Assembly (NCBI GenBank): GCA_017457305.1
Contig: JAFTHP010000053.1
Coordinates: 1 to 63,007, forward strand
Source of the DNA: Clostridia bacterium
Lineage (GTDB): Bacteria; Bacillota; Clostridia; Christensenellales; CAG-314
Direction: 5' to 3'
DNA length: 63,007 bases
Shown: positions 55,230-63,007 of the stretch, one piece after another
Layout: each line of letters starts with the position of its first letter
Position numbering within the stretch: position 1 is the stretch's first letter
Notes under the pieces: model-generated
The model's database searches: none
Told to the model about the DNA's origin: nothing
What the model saw: the letters and a program-made list of their open reading frames with translations, nothing else
Position numbers and translations under genes: made by a program

Positions 55230-56064
55230 CTTCTCTTAACCCCCAAATTGAAGTTAGTTGACTGTTGTCGGTAAGTCTCATTGCATAGCTCAAAATCTTG
55301 CGAAGTTGGTCAGCATCCAAGTAACGTTGAATTTTGCCATCGTGTACGGCGGAGATGATACCAGTTTCTTCACTTACAACAATAGCTGTGAGTGTTGGGA
55401 AAGCTTCTGTTACACCAATTGCCGCGCGGTGACGTGTGCCAAACTCCCTAGGCAAGTTGGTTTGTTGTGTTAGTGGAAGGTAACATCCAGCAGCAACAAC
55501 TTTGTTTGCCATGATTACCACTGCACCATCGTGCAAAGGTGTTTTGGGGAAGAATAGCGTTTCGATTAGGTCGGCAGATACTTCACTGTTTAGGCGAGTA
55601 CCACTTTCCAAAATATGATCGCTGATGTCGTCGCAGATAAGAATCAATGCGCCTGTATCTGTTTTGCTTAAACGTTGGCAAGCCTTGATGATTTCGTTAA
55701 CGGATTTGCTGATATCTTCGTGGCCATATTCTTCGGTAACCATATCCTTGTTGAACCAACGCTTCCAAGCACGACGGAAAATGTCGCGTTGAACGTCCTG
55801 ACCAAAGAATAGGATGCAAGCAAGGGCACAAAATCCCAAAACAAAGTAAACGTAAAATGCAAAGTTTGGAATATCGAAAAATGACAAGCCAAATAGTACC
55901 ACCAAACAAGTGGTAAGCACGTAAATTATAGCTTCCAAATTGCGTTTTTTTGCGTAGTAGAAAGCTACGAAATAAAACACAGCTACAATAAGCGCCAACA
56001 GACATCTTGCCACTATTGTGGGGATATCGACGTCAGCGAAAAAATTGTAAATATATTCCAGCAT
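55222..56064 (-). CDS. cdaA: Diadenylate cyclase CdaA
   Basis: A 280-residue membrane cyclase that makes the second messenger c-di-AMP from two ATP. Three hydrophobic helices occupy residues 10-90, followed by a short coiled region and the DAC domain with the catalytic LHDGAVVI and GTRHRAAIG motifs. It would face the cytoplasm. AAGGAA precedes the ATG. The usual partner genes cdaR and glmM are absent; a 42-residue ORF overlaps its end. The gap upstream (56065-56949) is 890 bp with no recognisable gene. Confidence 0.95.
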   Translation of the reverse strand: MLEYIYNFFADVDIPTIVARCLLALIVAVFYFVAFYYAKKRNLEAIIYVLTTCLVVLFGLSFFDIPNFAFYVYFVLGFCALACILFFGQDVQRDIFRRAWKRWFNKDMVTEEYGHEDISKSVNEIIKACQRLSKTDTGALILICDDISDHILESGTRLNSEVSADLIETLFFPKTPLHDGAVVIMANKVVAAGCYLPLTQQTNLPREFGTRHRAAIGVTEAFPTLTAIVVSEETGIISAVHDGKIQRYLDADQLRKILSYAMRLTDNSQLTSIWGLREDE

Positions 56065-56557
56065 CTTTGCAAATTTCCTTTTCTAAATAAGTAAAAACCA
56101 CAATGGTTGAACAATCAATTGCTAATCGTAGAATATTATTCCACGCATATATAATATAATACAATATTTTGTAAAAAAAATAAAGTATCTTTTGTGATTT
56201 TTTTGATAATTTTTTGATTTATTTACTATTTTTACTGTAATTTTACCTTTTTATGCCAATAAATGGAAAATTTGCAAACAATTTGATACAAACCAAGCCC
56301 TAATTTTGGTTAATCTGCAGCAAATAAAGCCGTTAGCACAATGTTACATCAAATCAAAATTTGACTCTAGTAATTACACGACCAGTTACTAGATTGAAAG
56401 ACGCCCTTTCATCAACCTACTATTCTACCCAATAACAAATCAAAATAAGTTAAACGTACTTCAAAAATAATTGTTAATTTGTTATCATAAGTTACAAACC
56501 CGTTCTACTCATTTTTCGAGCATTGATATAATTGTTTCAATGTGTTTAACAGACAAA

Positions 56558-56690
56558 TTACTCTAGTTTTAATGATTTATTACGATAAACCCTGATAAAG
56601 CGTAATTTGAAGGAGTTATTCCAAGAAGTTAATAGAAATTGTAATTTCAATGAGTTATTTTGACAAATTATAAGGGTAATTGTGATAGAA
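56558..56690. repeat. Degenerate tandem repeats in a gene-free gap
   Basis: Three or four diverged copies of about 37 bp, each starting GTAATTT or GTTTTAA and containing GAGTTATT-like sequence. A 68-codon ORF over them on the minus strand translates to repeats of N-x-S-L/F-K-L but has no ribosome site. The remainder of 56065-56949 is AT-rich with no further signal. Confidence 0.4.
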
Positions 56691-56949
56691 CTAACAACCA
56701 AAAAAATTTCTTTGCGTAATTCAATATTTTTTTGAAAATTTATCACGAAAAATGATTGTTGCATTTTTGTGCATATTTATTTACTTTGGTGTATTTTATT
56801 AGCATATTGTTGGACTATTTTCAATCAATAGTAGGTGCGTTATTATTAGTATTAGATATTCTAGGAATATCATTTGCTTTTTTCCCGTAAATTATGGAGA
56901 GCTGAAAATGTAGGCGAGAAGAAATTTTAAGAAATGCTTTTGAGGTGAT

Positions 56950-56961
56950 ATGAAAATATGA
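56950..56961 (+). CDS. Three-codon minigene overlapping the ddh start
   Basis: ATG AAA ATA TGA. Its stop overlaps the ddh ATG as ATGA, and both starts share the GAGGTG ribosome site. It may only be incidental, or may tune initiation of ddh. Confidence 0.3.
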   Translation: MKI

Positions 56962-57815
56962 GATATGCTATTGTTGGTTACGGAAATCTAGGCAAAAGCT
57001 TGGAAAAACAAATTGAAAAAAGACCAGCGGACAAGCTTGTGTGCGTGTATAGTAGGCGAAATATTGCTCATCCTTTAGCAAGGCAGCTAAAACAGTTGCC
57101 ATTTGACAAGGACTGGGACGTTGCGTTGATTGGGCTAGGTAGCTACCAAGATATTGCCCAATATCAGCATTTGTTCGGTGGCGTTAACACAGTTGATTGC
57201 TACGACGTTAGTGAAAACTTGAGTTCGTACAAACATCAGCTAGCAAAAATCAAGACTCGTGGCACACTATCCATTGTGGGCGCTGGATGGGATCCTGGAC
57301 TACTAGATATTGTCCGTAAAACTATGGGGTATAACGCCGTTACACTTTGGGGGAAAGGCGTTTCCCTTGGGCACAGCAACGCACTACGCTCTATCCCTGG
57401 CGTGCTGGATGCAGTACAAATTACCCAACCAAAGGACAACGCACTAGAGCTTATTGCTAGCGGTCAAACAAAGGACTTACACAGACGTATTTGCTACGTT
57501 AGTGCTGTTGAAAGGGACAAAGAGAACATATCTCAGCAAATTGCAAAAATCGGCCACTACTTTGAAGGACAAAACATTGAAATTGTGTTTTGCTCCACCA
57601 ACAAAGTTAGACAAATAAAAGAAAACACCCACCACAAAGGACAGGTGTTGTGTTTTGATGATGTCTTTACTGCCAAATACTTAGTTGAAATGGATAGCAA
57701 CAACGATTTTACTGCAAGCATAATGCTTAGATATGCCAACATCATCCCTAGACTAATCGCTGATGGATACGAAGGTGCGCTTGACACCTTGGATATCCCT
57801 TTGAGATATTTGTAG
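56958..57815 (+). CDS. ddh: meso-Diaminopimelate D-dehydrogenase
   Basis: A 285-residue NADPH-dependent enzyme of the one-step lysine/peptidoglycan branch, converting tetrahydrodipicolinate and ammonia to meso-diaminopimelate. Rossmann motif VGYGNLGKS at 5-13, VGAGWDPGLLDI, and WGKGVSLGHSNALRSIPGV, the dehydrogenase signature. The protein is about 40 residues shorter than the Corynebacterium enzyme, within the range of shorter clostridial forms. The ribosome site GAGGTG lies 10 bases upstream. Upstream aspartokinase (lysC) is broken here, so another aspartokinase must exist elsewhere if the pathway runs. Confidence 0.9.
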   Translation: MRYAIVGYGNLGKSLEKQIEKRPADKLVCVYSRRNIAHPLARQLKQLPFDKDWDVALIGLGSYQDIAQYQHLFGGVNTVDCYDVSENLSSYKHQLAKIKTRGTLSIVGAGWDPGLLDIVRKTMGYNAVTLWGKGVSLGHSNALRSIPGVLDAVQITQPKDNALELIASGQTKDLHRRICYVSAVERDKENISQQIAKIGHYFEGQNIEIVFCSTNKVRQIKENTHHKGQVLCFDDVFTAKYLVEMDSNNDFTASIMLRYANIIPRLIADGYEGALDTLDIPLRYL

Positions 57816-57836
57816 GATAATATTCCTTTACACAGC

Positions 57837-57867
57837 AAAAGCACATTTCAACTGAAATGTGCTTTTT
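57837..57867 (+). terminator. Terminator of ddh
   Basis: A perfect 9-bp stem GCACATTTC/GAAATGTGC with a 4-base loop, flanked by A4 and T5. Confidence 0.9.
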
Positions 57868-58025
57868 GAATAATGTATCTTTATTTTTGTTTTTGACAAT
57901 TTACATTTATATTTTGTTCATTTAGACAGGTCTCATCTTTATATTTGTTTTAAAACAACGTGTCTAAATTTGTTTTTTAGACGATATATCTAACTTTTGG
58001 ATAATTTTGACGAGTGCTTATTTAG

Positions 58026-58892
58026 TTAGTCATCCAATGGCTCGGCATTGGGAAGTGGATAGTAATCTACGCGCTTGGTGTTTTCGTACAAAGGTGGGTA
58101 GATATTATCTTCCGGGGTGATACCTGCCAAACGACAAACCTCTTGGTGGGCACGGATTGCCAAATCTTCAATTTGCTTGAAGTGAGACAAAGACTTGTCG
58201 ATAAACAGTGGCTCGCCAACAGTCAAGGTCAAAAATGGTTTACGCCAAATTAGTCTTGCCAAGCCCTTAGGTTTGCGGTAGCTAAATGCCATGGGAAGCA
58301 CAGGCTTGTTTGTATCAACGGCAAAGTGGAACGCACCCTTTTTGAAAGGTCTGATGGGTTGATAATACTCCCACATGCTACCTTCGGCATAGGTATGGTA
58401 CCAGTTGCCTTCTTCTAGTAGCTGATGGATTGCCTTGCTAAACTCGCGTGTGGCACGTATGCTTCCAACAGGAACGGGGATACCGCCGTTGTAGCGGATA
58501 AGTGTTTTGTTTTCCCCACGACAGTTAACGTCCCAAGATGGGTGGTATGGTCTGAAAGGCGCAACCGCCATCATAACACCGATATAATCCCACAAATGCA
58601 CGTGGTTGGATACGGAAACTACGCCGTTTTTGAACAGTTCCTTGTGCTTTTTGATGTTTTTGCGACCAACAATTTTGATGTTGGTTACAAGCTTCATAAC
58701 TGGAAAAGCCAATCCAACGGTGGCAATACGCATCAAATTGGCACGTCTGCGGTACTTTTTGGACTTGTCCACGTACACAAAGTTCTCGTCAAAAACTGCG
58801 TGATTGTTCTTTTTTACAACTAGGTAGTGCCCATCGGTAAACTTGGGAAAAGCATACTTGGTGGGCATGGGATCGTATGGTAGTTTTGTCAT
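58026..58892 (-). CDS. 1-acyl-glycerol-3-phosphate acyltransferase-like protein (PlsC family)
   Basis: A 288-residue acyltransferase. SNHVHLWDYIGV carries the NHX4D motif near residue 100, EGSMWEYY is the second block, and KKGAFHFAVDTNKPVLPM the fourth. It should acylate lysophosphatidate or a related lipid at the membrane. AGGGGGA precedes the ATG. It lies 24 bases after the dCMP deaminase gene and probably shares its transcript. Confidence 0.85.
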   Translation of the reverse strand: MTKLPYDPMPTKYAFPKFTDGHYLVVKKNNHAVFDENFVYVDKSKKYRRRANLMRIATVGLAFPVMKLVTNIKIVGRKNIKKHKELFKNGVVSVSNHVHLWDYIGVMMAVAPFRPYHPSWDVNCRGENKTLIRYNGGIPVPVGSIRATREFSKAIHQLLEEGNWYHTYAEGSMWEYYQPIRPFKKGAFHFAVDTNKPVLPMAFSYRKPKGLARLIWRKPFLTLTVGEPLFIDKSLSHFKQIEDLAIRAHQEVCRLAGITPEDNIYPPLYENTKRVDYYPLPNAEPLDD

Positions 58893-58916
58893 TTGTTCCC
58901 CCTGTTACACAAACGA

Positions 58917-59366
58917 TTACTCGCTATATACTTCTACTGATACGCCAGCTTCGTTAAGTAACTTTTGTGCAAATTCGTCTGGATAGCCGTGCTTGTAAAC
59001 AATACGTTTGATGCCAGCATTGATGATAATCTTGGCGCAAATTACACAAGGTTGGTGTGTGCAGTACAACGTTGTGCCTTCCAAATTGATACCAAGACGT
59101 GCCGCTTGCACAATGGCATTTTGTTCTGCGTGAACGGCATAGCAAATTTCGTGTCTTGTGCCACTTGCAATGCCAAGCTTTTTGCGCAGACACTCGCCAC
59201 GGTCACGGCAGCTTTCGATGCCTTGTGGCGCACCATTGTAGCCTGTGGTGAGAATTCTTTTGTTGCGAACGATTATGCAACCTACGTGACGATCTTCGTT
59301 GTAGCAACTGGACCAAGTGGCAACCTGTTCGGTTAGTTGCATAAAACGTTTATCCCATTTGTTCAT
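58917..59366 (-). CDS. dCMP deaminase family protein
   Basis: A 149-residue zinc deaminase of the ComEB/dCMP deaminase group, producing dUMP for thymidylate synthesis. VHAEQNAI contains the zinc His and catalytic Glu, PCVICAK the two zinc cysteines. AAGGAA precedes the ATG. The gap upstream to 59713 contains only two 41-bp repeats. Confidence 0.93.
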   Translation of the reverse strand: MNKWDKRFMQLTEQVATWSSCYNEDRHVGCIIVRNKRILTTGYNGAPQGIESCRDRGECLRKKLGIASGTRHEICYAVHAEQNAIVQAARLGINLEGTTLYCTHQPCVICAKIIINAGIKRIVYKHGYPDEFAQKLLNEAGVSVEVYSE

Positions 59367-59498
59367 AGTGAAATTTTCCTTTTTGTAAGATTGTGTGTTA
59401 ACTAAAATGGCATAGTAAAGAAAGCCTTGTCTTTACAATGCCAGATATAAAATTGCATGAAATAATACGTAGTTGATGGCAATACCACAATTTCACCG

Positions 59499-59707
59499 CA
59501 ATCTGCCACTAAAATACAACCAGAGCTTGCAAAATAGCGGGCTGTTGAGCAAGAAATTGTTGGATAGCTATAAGCGGTTTGCCTAACAAAATGCAAGCTA
59601 GCACTGAGTTTTTGTAAAGGAAATTACTGGGGCACCTGACTTAGCAAAACACAGATGATAGCGTCAGCAATTTGTAGCCAAAATACAACAAGAGCTTGCG
59701 AAATAGC
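59499..59707. repeat. Pair of 41-bp direct repeats
   Basis: 59499-59539 and 59667-59707 match at 34 of 41 positions (core AAAATACAAC and AGAGCTTGC). They lie in the otherwise gene-free gap 59367-59713; the second copy ends just before the 59714 stop. Confidence 0.6.
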
Positions 59708-59713
59708 CCAAAA

Positions 59714-60376
59714 TTAATATTTTTGCTTGCGAATCTTTCCGCTTACCTTGTGGATAGTGATGTATCCTTCTTGATTTTTTGCCTTTTCCTTGGCAAAAGC
59801 AATGGCTTCGGCTTGGGTGCGGAACAACTTGAGTGCACGCGCGCCCTTGGAAAGCTTAACTTGCCAACGACCGTCTTCTCTTAGAGAAATGTGGTAGCAC
59901 TTTACACGTGGTTTGTCTGGTTGAGCAGGTGTTGCTTCTTCGGCAGCAGGAGCAGTTTCTTCTGTTGTAGCATCAGCTTCCCAATCGCCTTCTTCTTCCA
60001 CTTCGACAATGGTTACGTCTTGGCTTGGAGCAGCTGGTTCTTCTTCTACTACAGGTGCTGGAGCTGGTTCTTCTTCTACTACTGGAGCAGTAGGCTGTTC
60101 TTCCACTACTGGTGCTGCTGGTTGTTGCTCTGCTGGAGCTGGTTCAACGGCAGGCTCGGATGCAACTTCTTCGGTGGCTGTTGTTGCGGAAACGATTTCC
60201 CCTTCTACAACTTCTAGCTTGTTCTTGCGTTTTTTAGCGACACTGCAAATGATGATGATAACAACAAGTAGCAATGCAACTACTGCTGCAACGTGCCAAA
60301 CAACTACTTGGAAGCTTCCAATAGCAAACAATGGAGATGTGAAAAACACTCCGCATTTTTCCAAAAATTCTTTCAT
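59714..60376 (-). CDS. Membrane protein with DUF2188-like domain
   Basis: A 220-residue protein. One transmembrane helix near residues 22-45 (VWHVAAVVALLLVVIIIIC) and a KKRKNK stop-transfer place the rest in the cytoplasm. A 90-residue linker of P/A/E-rich repeats (APVVEEE units) leads to a C-terminal domain of about 60 residues (CYHISLREDGRWQVK, FRTQAEAIAFAKEKAKNQEG, ITIHKVSGKIR) like DUF2188. The function of the domain is unknown. The start was set at ATG 60376 because GGAGGATTT precedes it; the in-frame ATG at 60391 overlaps that site. A promoter is at 60407-60434. Confidence 0.8.
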   Translation of the reverse strand: MKEFLEKCGVFFTSPLFAIGSFQVVVWHVAAVVALLLVVIIIICSVAKKRKNKLEVVEGEIVSATTATEEVASEPAVEPAPAEQQPAAPVVEEQPTAPVVEEEPAPAPVVEEEPAAPSQDVTIVEVEEEGDWEADATTEETAPAAEEATPAQPDKPRVKCYHISLREDGRWQVKLSKGARALKLFRTQAEAIAFAKEKAKNQEGYITIHKVSGKIRKQKY

Positions 60377-60406
60377 GTGCAAATCCTCCATGAATATGTT
60401 AAATAC

Positions 60407-60434
60407 ATTATAACATAATTTATAATATTTTCAA
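60407..60434 (-). promoter_or_regulatory. Promoter of the DUF2188 gene
   Basis: On the minus strand, TTGAAA, a 16-base spacer and TATAAT. Confidence 0.7.
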
Positions 60435-60567
60435 GCGGTTTGGTTAATTTTCCCAAATATCACTGCGAATTTTGCAAAAATATGTAATATTTTTGTCAAA
60501 CCCCAACCACTTACTACCAAGTTGCCTTTTTGTGACAAAAAAAGTCATTTACCCCTTTACACAGATA

Positions 60568-60595
60568 TTGACTTTTGCAAATGTTGTAGTATAAT
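60568..60595 (+). promoter_or_regulatory. groESL promoter P1
   Basis: TTGACT, a 16-base spacer and TATAAT. A 7-bp hairpin (GAATAGC/GCTGTTC, one G-U) at 60637-60655 with T-rich sequence follows before P2 and could attenuate P1. No CIRCE operator is seen in the region. Confidence 0.65.
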
Positions 60596-60661
60596 AATGG
60601 CGTTAGTAGTCCTGAGGGGGATGCTTCAAATAACCTGAATAGCTTTTGGCTGTTCATATAC

Positions 60662-60690
60662 TTTACTTTTGGCGGTGTTACGGCTATAAT
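60662..60690 (+). promoter_or_regulatory. groESL promoter P2
   Basis: TTTACT, a 17-base spacer and TATAAT, about 70 bases before the groES ATG. Confidence 0.6.
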
Positions 60691-60762
60691 ATTAGTGTAA
60701 ACATTGACCAAAGTATAGTATGGTTTTACATCATTTATTTGCAAAATTAGGAGGATACCTAT

Positions 60763-61050
60763 ATGAAATTGAAGCCACTATTCGACAGAGTGGTTGTTAA
60801 AGAAATCACACAAGAAGAAACGACCGTTGGTGGAATCTTTTTGCCCACCGCTGCCAAGGAAAAACAAGAAATTGCCGTTGTTGTTGCCGTTGGCGAAGGC
60901 GGAGTTATTGACGGAAAAGACGTTGAAATGATTGTCAACGTTGGCGACAAGGTGCTGTACAGCAAGTACGCTGGTAGCACTTTCAAAATTGATGGCGAAG
61001 AATTGACCATCATCAAGCAAAGCGACATTTTGGCTGTCGTTGAAGACTAG
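60763..61050 (+). CDS. groS: Co-chaperonin GroES
   Basis: A 95-residue co-chaperonin that caps the GroEL ring. LKPLFDRVVVKEI, VGGIFLPTAAKEK (mobile loop) and VGDKVLYSKYAGSTFK are the conserved segments. AGGAGGATA precedes the ATG. It is followed by groEL 10 bases on. Regulation does not appear to use HrcA/CIRCE. Confidence 0.97.
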   Translation: MKLKPLFDRVVVKEITQEETTVGGIFLPTAAKEKQEIAVVVAVGEGGVIDGKDVEMIVNVGDKVLYSKYAGSTFKIDGEELTIIKQSDILAVVED

Positions 61051-61060
61051 GAGGTACTAG

Positions 61061-62680
<1,620 letters not shown>

Positions 62681-62692
62681 TTTCTTTTCCGA

Positions 62693-62849
62693 CCAATCGC
62701 GCATTGGCGCAGGCGTAGCCTGTTTAGTAGTTCGTGTTATCCAGCGATTTACTATATCTAGTTTATTGCTTGATAATGCCACTAGTGGTCCAGCTATGCT
62801 GGTGCAATCATTGAGTTAGATAAAAGCCCTACTAAACCAGCTTTGCTGG
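62693..62849. repeat. Cluster of five short palindromes after groEL
   Basis: CCAAT-N5-ATTGG (62693-62707), CAGGC-GTA-GCCTG (62710-62722), CCACTAGTGG (62779-62788), CCAGC-TAT-GCTGG (62790-62802) and CCAGC-TTT-GCTGG (62837-62849). The last two are part of a 47-bp direct repeat also containing GCAA and CATTG...TTGAGTT. No ORF is seen here. Confidence 0.7.
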
Positions 62850-62894
62850 CGCAACTTGCATTGTTGAGTTGTGTACGTATAACAAGTAACTAAT

Positions 62895-62930
62895 AATACT
62901 GCTACAAACCACTGTAGCAGTATTTTTTTG
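62895..62930 (+). terminator. Terminator of groESL
   Basis: A 12-bp stem AATACTGCTACA/TGTAGCAGTATT with a 6-base loop and a T-rich tail, 215 bases after groEL. The last 77 bases of the window show no gene. Confidence 0.9.
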
Positions 62931-63007
62931 TATAAATTACAATGCAAGATTGCTCTCGCTTATTTCCAATGCGGTCGGACTCATATGGAAGGCGCACGCT
63001 GTGTCGC

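Noticed and set aside
59402-59596. 64-codon minus-strand ORF in the gap before the dCMP deaminase gene
   Set aside because: TTG start, no ribosome site, and it overlaps a 41-bp direct repeat.
60414-60762. CIRCE or CtsR operator upstream of groES
   Set aside because: Neither TTAGCACTC-N9-GAGTGCTAA nor a GGTCAAA tandem is present on either strand.

Overview
The window is AT-rich bacterial DNA with AGGAGG-type ribosome sites and intrinsic terminators. Its gene order (yicC-gmk-rpoZ-coaBC-priA-def-fmt-rsmB-rlmN-rsgA-rpe, then rpmB, then asp23-fakA) is the one known from Bacillus and Clostridia. Together with CdaA, diaminopimelate dehydrogenase, a Zn-ribbon type L28, pectin-degrading lipoproteins and an oxygen-independent coproporphyrinogen-oxidase-like enzyme, this suggests an anaerobic, plant-polysaccharide-using gut member of the Clostridia (Bacillota). 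The exact order is not determinable here; a Christensenellales-like lineage is only a guess.

Layout. 1-4.3 kb: the 3' end of a manganese exporter, an orphan membrane protein, tRNA-Leu(TAA) with a duplicated 3' end, tRNA-Cys(GCA), an SDR oxidoreductase and a flavin reductase-like protein. 4.7-8.5 kb: fakA-asp23 diverging from rpmB, then a PAP2 phosphatase. 8.7-19.2 kb: one long minus-strand operon from yicC to rpe, ending in a previously unlisted 28-codon gene (8703-8789) that looks like the sporulation peptide SpoVM, then a terminator. 19.3-30 kb: ligA, pcrA, a flavin reductase, yigZ, tyrS, an ABC exporter and rarA, which appears to be leaderless. 30.2-38.8 kb: two very large lipoproteins for pectin breakdown, a pectin methylesterase and a CE12 acetylesterase/PL10 pectate lyase fusion. 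Both carry Cys/His-rich repeats and are separated by strong palindromes. 39-46.5 kb: ppa with a LysR regulator, hemW behind a terminator-like leader, a DUF4349 lipoprotein with a 101-bp tandem repeat array upstream, lepA, and a glycerophosphodiesterase. 46.6-50.7 kb: a 1369-residue surface protein made of repeats with a C-x-H-x-H-x-C motif. 50.8-60.4 kb: two FAD oxidoreductases, a broken aspartokinase gene, cdaA with an overlapping 42-residue membrane microprotein, ddh, plsC-like and dCMP deaminase genes, and a DUF2188 membrane protein. 60.5-63 kb: groES-groEL without a CIRCE operator, followed by a palindrome cluster.

How it fits together. The core block couples nucleotide supply (gmk), RNA polymerase omega, coenzyme A synthesis, replication restart, N-terminal formylation/deformylation and ribosome maturation. 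The accessory part is an extracellular pectin module: the methylesterase and acetylesterase would strip methyl and acetyl groups so that the PL10 lyase can cut the polygalacturonate backbone. The most notable observations are the SpoVM-like peptide in its ancestral genomic position, the cdaA-overlapping microprotein, the repeat-built surface protein, the lysC nonsense codon, and several unusual leader or intergenic structures.
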